A stretch of 64,000 bases of DNA from Aureobasidium sp. EXF-3400 (taxonomy: Eukaryota; Ascomycota; Dothideomycetes; Dothideales; Saccotheciaceae): contig SWBL01000262.1 of NCBI GenBank assembly GCA_024195585.1, positions 1 to 64,000 on the forward strand, written 5' to 3'. Every line of letters starts with the position of its first letter. Position 1 is the stretch's first letter. Of the stretch, positions 56,901 to 64,000 are shown in pieces. Under the pieces are notes generated by a model, which saw only the letters and a program-made list of their open reading frames with translations, was not told where the DNA came from and searched no databases. A program made the position numbers and the translations under genes.

Positions 56901-59013
56901 CTATTAATGACGAGGACCGCGAGCTCATCAATAAACTATGGCATGACCTTATCGTCGAGAAGAAGCCACAAACCGGCACATTCCGATTCAAGTCAAAATG
57001 GCATGGTTCCGAAGGGTTGGAGGGAGATCGATGGGTGCTTTTCTCAGCCTATCCAGAAAAATACGAAGATGGAAAGCTAAAAAGCGTGTTCGGCAGTCTA
57101 ACAGACATCAGCAAGCAGAAATGGGCCGAAGGATTCCAGAAACGCAAGATGGAAGAGGCTGTGGAGCTTAAGAGACAACAAGAGAACTTCATTGATATAA
57201 CTTCGCATGAGATGCGCAACCCGCTCTCGGCGATATTGCAGTGTGCCGACGAGATAACCACGACCATGAGTCGACTTAGAGACGGCCTCGCTGGTCAAGC
57301 TTCGCTGGCCTCACCCATTGACAAGTTCCTCAGCAAGAACCAAAATGCTGAGACAATTGACGGCATTCTTTCAAGCACAGTAGACTCGGCTCAGACCATC
57401 GCTCTTTGCGCACAAGTAAGTTTTTATTCCCTATTTCCAACCCTTTGCTCGGGACTTATGCTTACTTGATATTAGCATCAAAAACGAATGTAAGTCCTCC
57501 TTTTCCAGGGCTGGTCGATCCATGCCTCTTTGCGAGTGTTCCATTCGATAAACTTACTCGAATTTACAGCGTTGATGATATCTTGACCTTGAGCAAGCTT
57601 GATTCGCAATTGCTGCTGGTTACTCCGGTGGACGCACAGCCTCTTACAGTAGCGCAACGTGCATTGAAAATGCATGAAGGCGAGCTCCAGACTGCCGACA
57701 TCCAACTGAAGTTTGTCGTCGACGATTCATACAAGAAGCTCGGTATCGACTGGGTAAAGTTCGACCCTTCCCGAGTACTACAAGTATTGGTAAGTACAGC
57801 GTCGGCATTACGACGCACTTGGGCTAAGAACGAATTACCAGATCAATCTCACCACCAACGCAATCAAATTCACGACGACTGAGAAGAAACGGACGATTAC
57901 CGTCACGTTAGCAGCCGCGACGAAACGTTTCTCAGAATTAGAGAATCGCGTGGTCAATTATTTCCCCACACGCAACAAACACGCGGATCTTACCAAAGAA
58001 AAAGATTGGGGTGATGGCGAAGAAGTATACATTCACTTTGCCGTTCAGGATACAGGTCGTGGACTCAATGAGCAAGAGAAGAAGATGCTTTTCCTGCGTT
58101 TCTCGCAAGCTTCTCCTCGAACTCACGTACAATACGGAGGTTCTGGGCTGGGCTTGTTCATCAGCAGAGAGCTCACAGAATTGCAGGGGGGTGAGATTGG
58201 TATGTTTGAACTCTTTCCTGCTTGACTTTCACGCATCACTAACGGTCCCCCAGGCGTAGCGTCCGAATTTGGGGTTGGCTCTACCTTTGCTTTCTGGGTC
58301 AAGGCAAAGCGAAGCAGTGCTCCCCCCGAAGCTGAAGGATTGAATCGGCCTGCCGTGCGCGTTGCTAGTGACGCGACTGGCAAGAAGGTGCCTACTGTTG
58401 TCAACGCCAAGGCTGAGAGTTCAGTGGCAAGACCTATCAAAGTTCTCGTAAGTCTAACATTCGGTTCTGTTCTGTTTTGCCGGTTTCTTCTGCTCAAGAG
58501 ATGGGGACACTCCAACTGACCAAACCTAGATCGTTGAAGACAACATTGTGAACGCAAGGGTCCTTTCTAAACAACTCAAGAACCTGGGCTGTGTCGTGCA
58601 TGTTGCAAACCATGGAGGCGAGGCCCTGGATATCCTTCGCAAATCGAATTACTGGAACCACCAGGCAGACACCGAAAACACCACTCCCGAGTCAGAACGA
58701 ATTGGGTTGAGCGTCGTCCTTATGGATCAGGAGATGCCTATCATGGACGGGCTGACTTGTACGAGGAAAATCCGAGAATTTGAAAAGGAAGGAAAATTTG
58801 TCCGCCATGTACCAGTCATCGCAGTGACAGCCAACGCTCGGAATGAACAGATTGAAACGGCAATGAGTGCGGGCATGGTAAGACTGACACGCGATCATTT
58901 GATGCTTGGTTTGCTGATCATTCTACTAGGACGACGTCATGCCAAAACCTTTCCGCATACCAGAGCTGATTCCCAAAATCGAAGAGCTTATGTCTAAGTA
59001 TCCAGAAGACTGA
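53918..59013 (+). CDS. Hybrid sensor histidine kinase with PAS domain and receiver
   Basis: Seven exons (53918-57415, 57476-57489, 57570-57789, 57842-58199, 58254-58447, 58530-58877, 58930-59013) encode 1571 residues. About 580 N-terminal residues are low-complexity. A PAS/GAF-like sensory region covers about 580-930 and a clear PAS about 945-1070 (APVGMFIADSEGTITYCNDTWFE). The HisKA dimer domain carries the H-box ITSHEMRNPLS with His1097. The ATPase has an N-box INLTTNAIKF and a G-box GGSGLGLFISREL. The C-terminal receiver starts VLIVEDNIVNARVL, with phospho-acceptor Asp1494 in VVLMDQEMPIMDG and lysine in MPKPFR. The 14-nt exon supplies HQKR, joining CAQ to IVDDILTLSKLDS. It should relay phosphate through a Ypd1-type protein. 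No membrane segment is seen, so a soluble sensor is likely; the signal is unknown. Confidence 0.93.
54038..54085 (+). repeat. Hexanucleotide (TCGCCA) repeat encoding Ser-Pro
   Basis: Eight tandem copies of a TCGCCA-type hexamer, five of them nearly perfect, code for a Ser-Pro run from residue 41 of the histidine kinase. Copy number could vary without shifting the frame. Confidence 0.85.
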
Positions 59014-60021
59014 ACACAAAAAACGAAGCGATTTATTAGCATGATCCTGCACCAGACAGGATTGAATTTTCTTGAGATACCCAGTTCTTTGGTTTTCAAG
59101 CATGATCGTTTAGATGGTTGAGAAGGAAGTTCATCATTGCAGTTGTATGAAAGGTTTGGACTAAGCATTTGAGAGCATTGGTGCAGATGCTAGAGCTGAA
59201 GAGACATTTATTAGGAGCATCAGATACCAAGTAGCCATCATGCCGGAACGTTGGCATCTTCTTATACTGTTTCTCACGCTCTCCGTGTGGTAGTCTCTTC
59301 ATTTGGTCATGATAACTTTGGTCAAGTAGCATGATGTCCAGAACGGGATGCGCCATGTTCGTATCCGCAAATCATGGCTTTCATAATACCAGCAATAGAA
59401 ATGTTTGTTCTCTCAACACTGTGACGTTGTCGCCCGCATGTTGTTGTTTCTTCCACGGTGCATATCTTATCGCCAAGACCAATCGACCGACCACCAACAC
59501 TCTTCCTCGTCAACTATCATGCTTCGCTGGCATGACTCGATTTGTACAATCTTGTCAATTACAACGTTGAATTCTTTGATCAGATGTCGTTTCTATGCAG
59601 TTGCTTCGAGGTCGAGTAGAACATGGCGATCCATGGTCGTCGGGCAAAGCCTGGCGCTTATATGAGGCATCTCAGTGGCTGCAACATCAGTATGCCGCCA
59701 AACGCATATGGCCTAGATATTAGCCGCGCAACTTGAGTGTCCTCGCCGCAAGTCTGTGCTGAGCTCGCCTCTGGTAAGCTGACATTCTCACAGTGCATCC
59801 CAAGCCAGATGAAGTCGTCAATCTTTACATGTACTTGATCCATCTCCTACATGTGCACATGTCCACAATGGTGAAGTGTGCTGCCTGATTGCTGCATATG
59901 TGGAGCCCTGCTTCGCTTTATCGTCGTCAAAAGCTTGCTGGCAATGTAGATGTGACCTGTCTAGGTTATCCCCATTGTCCAACCAGTTTCCAACTCGATT
60001 GTGCCACCAACCAACTTCAAC
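59014..60021. other. Intergenic region, no gene seen
   Basis: About 1 kb between two plus-strand genes. Frames of 60-90 codons on both strands show no similarity. The last 100 bp before 60022 is a plausible promoter/leader. Confidence 0.5.
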
Positions 60022-62241
60022 ATGGCTGTTGCATCGCCATACATGTCGTCCAGCTCTACGTTCAGCCCGTTCACTGACTCTCCGCTTTCATATCAGGCCG
60101 ACGAACCCACGTCAAACAGGTGGGTTCAACGCCATCTATGTCGAGAGTTATGCTAACCATTGTGACCAGGTCATCTACGACCTCGGACAGCCTAGCACCT
60201 CCTCCGTCTCCGTATCCTCAACAGGTCGATCCTTCACCTACTGACTCTAACGGCACAGAGAACACCGATATTGAAGAGGACGTCCAAGATCAGGTTGGAA
60301 ATAATATTTTCAATACTGTGGATCAGTCCAGCCGACCCCAGAGTCGAGAAAGCGTACGCATCGTCGATATGAGTTGATCGGGTCCACAATGGCTTATCAG
60401 ACTGAGGCAGCTCACCAGGCTAGACACCACTGTCGCTTCACGGTCACGATCCAATTCAGACGAAGCGCCTCCATCGGTTATACACGCGCCTGCCGACTTC
60501 AAGGAGCTGGTTAGTGTAGCTGTCGACACCTTTCCAGCTGAATAATTGACTCAGACCTCACCAGAACAGATCGAGCCGTCTAGTCTCGGAAAACAGCACG
60601 TACGCATCCAAGCACGATTCCGGACACTCCTGCACTTCTCCAAGCACACCCGATGCAGCTTTGGGTCCAGAAGATAAGCGTCTATCCTCCGTTACCTCGC
60701 CCTTGAACACAAACATAGCACTTGAGGAAGGTGTTGACAGGCCTTCTCCACGAGCTCAAACACGGCAAGAAGTGGATGAAGAATGGAAAAGACGGTCAAG
60801 ACGTATATCTAGTCTAGAGGGTCTGTCAAGCCTTTGCTTCTTTGCTTGTGGTCGGTGCTGACAGCAAAAAGATATCCCGGAAACGAATACTGGTACTGGT
60901 AGAGGCAAGGATGACTCTCAGTCGCGATCGCACTCAGCCGACGACATATCTGAGCTCCGATCTGCACTGAACGAATGTTGGACGCTATGTAATACTCTCT
61001 CTCACTTGAGCTCTAGCCACCGTCAGCGAACTCGAGCAGGATCTCTATCACCCACTCCTCATGAACAGGCATGGCGAAGCTGCTGGCACCTTTGCAAGCA
61101 GCTCTACGAATCATACTACGACCGAACACATACACTGCAAATCCTAGAGACATGTCGAGAGTTCTGTCAATCTCTTTTTGACGTTCGCCTTCGTGGTGAC
61201 GAATCTGTAGACTCGATCTTAAGGGTCAGTTTCGAAATGAACAATCATCTCTACAATACACATGACCGCCACCTTCCTGATGCGTTCAAGGAGAGAACTT
61301 TGGATTTCTATATTACTCTATGCCATCGAATGATGAAACGGCCGACCTCACTGACTCAGGAGACTGGCGCACTCTTGAGAGCTTGTTGGTCTCTGGCTGA
61401 GGCACTCTTTAATCTAAGGCACGTTGGCCGGGATACAAAGAGACTCGATGAACTACTCGCTTTAGCTATTCAAGCTTGTTGGGATCTGTCAGATATCTTC
61501 AGAGAGAGCTGGAGTCATCTGCGTCCTGACAGAAGCACACCGCGACCTGGTCAAGTCGGATTCTCATCATCGGTATCACAACACTCTACGGGTCCATCTG
61601 AGCGAGCTCCTTCTAGTTTGAGTAGCGAGTACCACGATGCACCGTTGCCGCCAGAGACTCCAACTACGATTTTCGACGATGCTACCACAGCGTCATCTCC
61701 AGAATCAGTCACTGTCCCCAATATTCTCGTACTTGGGCCTGCTGCTCCTGTAAGTTCTGGTGGCTCGACGCGTGGTGCCAAACATCATGACCGCTGGTCT
61801 AGTAATGCATCCACATTGAGCGACTACTCCGAGTCTGCAGACTCACAGCGCACCTCGCCCACCGCACGTGCAAATTCGGATGGCAAGCATCTCCTCCGCC
61901 TACGCTGTCTTATTCTCAAAGCAGCCTTCAATGTCGGTTTCTCACGAACATCGAATCAATCTCTTGCTTCATTTGCCAAGAAACTTCCGGTGCAAAGTTT
62001 CGGCAGCCAGTCGTGGCAAGTTCGGTTACTTGAACACTACAAACGACTGGTCATCGTTGATCAGAGCCTTCGATCTGTAGCATCTTTATCCGGTCGAAGT
62101 TTAACTGCTGTTGAGGTTGCCAAAGCAGTCATGTGGCTGAGCAGGAATGAGGAGTGGTTGTGGTTACAAGATCTTTACTTGATTGTATTTAGCTTTGGTG
62201 TTGAAGAAGCGGAACTTAGGGGCGGATTCTTTCAGATTTGA
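60022..62241 (+). CDS. Uncharacterised fungal protein, low-complexity N-terminus and helical core
   Basis: I do not recognise a named family. A model with exons 60022-60119, 60170-60353, 60411-60509, 60565-60820 and 60872-62241 gives 668 residues with all junctions in frame; the fourth donor is uncertain (60821 GTCTGT or an alternative GTATAT at 60803). Residues 1-300 are rich in Ser, Thr and Pro and look disordered. Residues about 305-450 form a regular helical array with repeated Trp/Cys/Leu patterns (RSALNECWTLCNTLSHL, AWRSCWHLCKQLYESYY, RACWSLAEALFNL, IQACWDLSDIFRE), suggesting a helical-repeat fold. After a second Ser-rich linker, the C-terminal 120 residues (LLRLRCLILKAAFNVGF to DLYLIVFSFGVEEAELR) are well structured. 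The W-x2-C/L-x3-L pattern recurring four times argues for a true protein. Confidence 0.7.
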
Positions 62242-62797
62242 GGCATAGTACTAGATATAAATTCTTGTCCGCTGACAGGGCAACCCTGACATTCTTGCGA
62301 TGACTTCCAAGGATGTCAATGACTAGCGCAATCTGGAACATGGCGGGTTCCAGTGGTGCAGAGCATCTTGTCTAACAACAAATCATCATGCTCTGCTGTA
62401 TATGATCAATCCAGCGCTGTCAGTTCCATGTGGCGTGTGCAAGGATTGAGTATATACATCACAAGGCTTTGGATGCAGTAGGAACATGGTCAAACTTGAC
62501 CACCCATCATTGTTCAACATGTGTAGCTAATATACACTCATCCTGTGCAAAGTCTGTAACTTCCATCGCGCTTCAATTATAGCAATGAACAAATCGCACA
62601 CTACCAAAAGGCACAATCATGTTCAAAAGCAGAGGCGTGACCAAAGAGAGCAGATAAGATCAAGCGGAACCATAACGCCAAGCCCACAACGCCCAGCCGA
62701 AGTTTTGAAGCCAAAAGAAAACCTTTCCCAACAACCATACATGATTCAACGATTTTTTGATCCAGAAACATGATGCCTGCTGGCAAAAGAAGGTGAT
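62242..62797. other. Intergenic region, no gene seen
   Basis: This is the 3' flank of the previous gene and the flank of the tRNA. The lysine/glutamine-rich frame at 62585-62773 is A-rich DNA without similarity. Confidence 0.5.
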
Positions 62798-62917
62798 GGT
62801 CAGTACGGGGGTCGAACCCGCGACCTTGGCGTACCAGTATTCAACTCTCCTAGTGGCCGAAGCCTCACAGAAAGGGTAATATTAGCACCACGCTCTAACC
62901 AACTGAGCTAACCGACC
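62798..62917 (-). tRNA. tRNA-Ile (anticodon AAU) with a 47-nt intron
   Basis: Read on the minus strand, the gene begins GGTCGGTTAGCTCAGTTGG and ends GGTTCGACCCCCGTACTGACC minus CCA. The acceptor stem pairs GGTCGGT with ACTGACC with one G-U pair. The A box (TTAGCTCAGTTGG) and B box (GGTTCGACCCC) are both present. The anticodon loop is CTAATAA with anticodon AAT, which becomes IAU after deamination and reads isoleucine codons AUU, AUC and AUA. An intron at 62833-62879 starts one base 3' of the anticodon, the canonical 37/38 site. Removing it leaves a 73-nt tRNA (5' part 62917-62880, 3' part 62832-62798). Confidence 0.96.
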
Positions 62918-63416
62918 TGTTGATGTGATCAAATGCAGTCAACAGCGATCCTGAAGTTTGACGCATTGAGATTCGGAGCCGCAGACCGCCGGAGAGCAGT
63001 CGGACAAACAAGTCGTAACGTATAGTCAGTCCAAGAAAAGTGCTCGTCCTTGTCATTGTTGAAATATAACAAGTCAAATTCAACTTGTTCAGTGTCGTCG
63101 GTGGAAGAACGACTTTGTGATTATTGACCGTGGTTTGCTGTCCGAACGGTGAGCAAACTGTGAAGAGTCAATTAAGCATTTTAGTTAGTAGGACGTGGCA
63201 CACAGCACATGTAGATGTATCTCACACCACCGTCAGGAATTTGATAATAAGTCGTATTGCTGTTTCTCAAGACGGCGCTGACCTCAGCAGGATACAAGCA
63301 AAAGGTAAAGCAGAAGATACAGGAGAAACGTGGGTTGATGATTGGACCGGACCAAGTACAGGAAAAGGGGTATACAAACAAAACGCACCATAACATTCGT
63401 AACATCAATCAGACAT
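62918..63416. other. Intergenic region, no gene seen
   Basis: This lies between the tRNA 5' end and the RING gene stop. It is AT-rich in places, with no coding frame that I can support. Confidence 0.5.
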
Positions 63417-64000
63417 TCATAAGTTTGGGAACACTTTCCTCAGAAGTTTGCGTGCCTTTGAAGTTCTCAGTTCTGGGTCGCTCTCATTTGCAGAAGAGCT
63501 TTGAATCCCCGACATGGCTAGCGCGCGTCTGCGCGCCCACTCTCTTCTTCCCTGAGGGGTGTTCGGGCCGCTTTGAGCCGCGTGCGCGCTGTAGTGCTGC
63601 GATATAGATGTCATCTCTATCGGAGGAGCATGAGCGGAAGGTGATCCATCAGCACTGGTGGAGGCCCGAGCCTGCGGGCCGAGGATAGGATTGCTCGAAT
63701 TAGACGTGGCGCTTCCAGTAGCAGCAGCAGCGTGACGAGCCCGCCGAGCGGCATTTCGTCTGAGGTACCTCTCTCTTCTGACGTGAGCGTTTGTGATCTT
63801 ACCAGGTATATAACCTTTTGGCAGAACGGATTGCTTGCACAAAGGACACATGGATGACGTGTCTAGCAAGAAAAGATCGATGCAATTGGTATGAAAGACA
63901 TGCCTGCATGGCAACTCGCGAACTTGACTTTGCGATTCGGTAAAATCATCCAAGCAGATAGCGCAAGTAGACTGCTCAAGAGGAGGCGAAGCTTGTGACG
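63417..64000 (-). CDS. RING-H2 finger protein, 5' part beyond the right edge
   Basis: The frame is open from the right edge to a stop at 63417, giving 193 complete codons of the C-terminal end. A RING-H2 finger lies at the start of the visible part: CAIC, then CRHVFHTNCI and CPLC, the C-x2-C, C-x-H-x3-H-x2-C, C-x2-C spacing of E3 ubiquitin ligases. The finger is followed by an arginine/alanine-rich helix (RRERYLRRNAARRARHAAAA) and a Ser/Pro-rich tail ending KLLRKVFPNL. Many fungal RING-H2 proteins of this shape are membrane-anchored by an N-terminal segment, which would lie outside the window. The role and partner are unknown. Confidence 0.85.
   Translation of the reverse strand, partial: SQASPPLEQSTCAICLDDFTESQSQVRELPCRHVFHTNCIDLFLLDTSSMCPLCKQSVLPKGYIPGKITNAHVRRERYLRRNAARRARHAAAATGSATSNSSNPILGPQARASTSADGSPSAHAPPIEMTSISQHYSAHAAQSGPNTPQGRREWARRRALAMSGIQSSSANESDPELRTSKARKLLRKVFPNL

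Overview
The window is nuclear DNA of a filamentous ascomycete (Pezizomycotina). Almost every multi-exon gene carries short introns of about 50-110 nt with GT..AG ends and CTAAC/CTGAC-like branch sites. The gene content also fits: a Con-6 conidiation protein, a Cps1/DIP2-type AMP-binding protein, a hybrid histidine kinase, a Sfp1-type zinc-finger factor and an intron-containing tRNA-Ile. A Dothideomycete is possible but I cannot prove the class from sequence alone. No transposon, CRISPR array, plasmid or viral feature is evident, and it reads as an ordinary chromosome arm segment.

Layout, left to right. 0.7-5.3 kb: a calmodulin-like EF-hand protein converges on an ER BAP31/Yet3-like protein, which diverges from DUS3 (tRNA dihydrouridine synthase, with a GC-AG intron). 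5.5-10.2 kb: three minus-strand genes, namely a proline-rich protein, a GNAT acetyltransferase and a secreted pepsin-type aspartic protease. 11.7-16.6 kb: a divergent metal pair, a Mn-type cation diffusion facilitator and a ferric-reductase-like flavocytochrome. 17.2-22.6 kb: the very large Cps1/DIP2 protein. 23.1-26.7 kb: LEU4 (2-isopropylmalate synthase) and an acyl-CoA thioesterase, both minus. 27.6-30.7 kb: a Con-6 gene built from repeated exons, then mitochondrial D-lactate dehydrogenase. 33.5-34.6 kb: a bZIP factor behind a long gene-free region. 37.2-39.4 kb: an FRG1-like protein and a 2-oxoglutarate/Fe(II) oxygenase sharing a 178-bp promoter. 41.0-42.7 kb: an SFP1-like regulator with over 4 kb of gene-free DNA upstream. 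46.8-51.0 kb: DBP6 helicase and GPI3/PIG-A, divergent. 52.4-53.7 kb: a decayed fatty-acid hydroxylase/Rossmann fusion gene. 53.9-59.0 kb: a hybrid histidine kinase in seven exons, one of them 14 nt long. 60.0-62.2 kb: an unrecognised helical protein. 62.8 kb: tRNA-Ile(AAU) with a 47-nt intron. 63.4-64.0 kb: a RING protein cut by the right edge.

The genes are mostly housekeeping (tRNA modification, ribosome biogenesis, GPI anchors, leucine synthesis, lactate oxidation) mixed with regulators and stress or environment genes. I see no biosynthetic cluster. The most notable items are the decaying hydroxylase-Rossmann gene, the unusual splice structures (GC-AG intron, 14-nt microexon, 8-nt first coding exon), the exon-unit duplication in Con-6 and the uncharacterised 668-residue protein. 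I did not find a convincing new multi-gene system. All splice sites were chosen by eye from reading frame, consensus and family similarity, and every stated exon set sums to a multiple of three.
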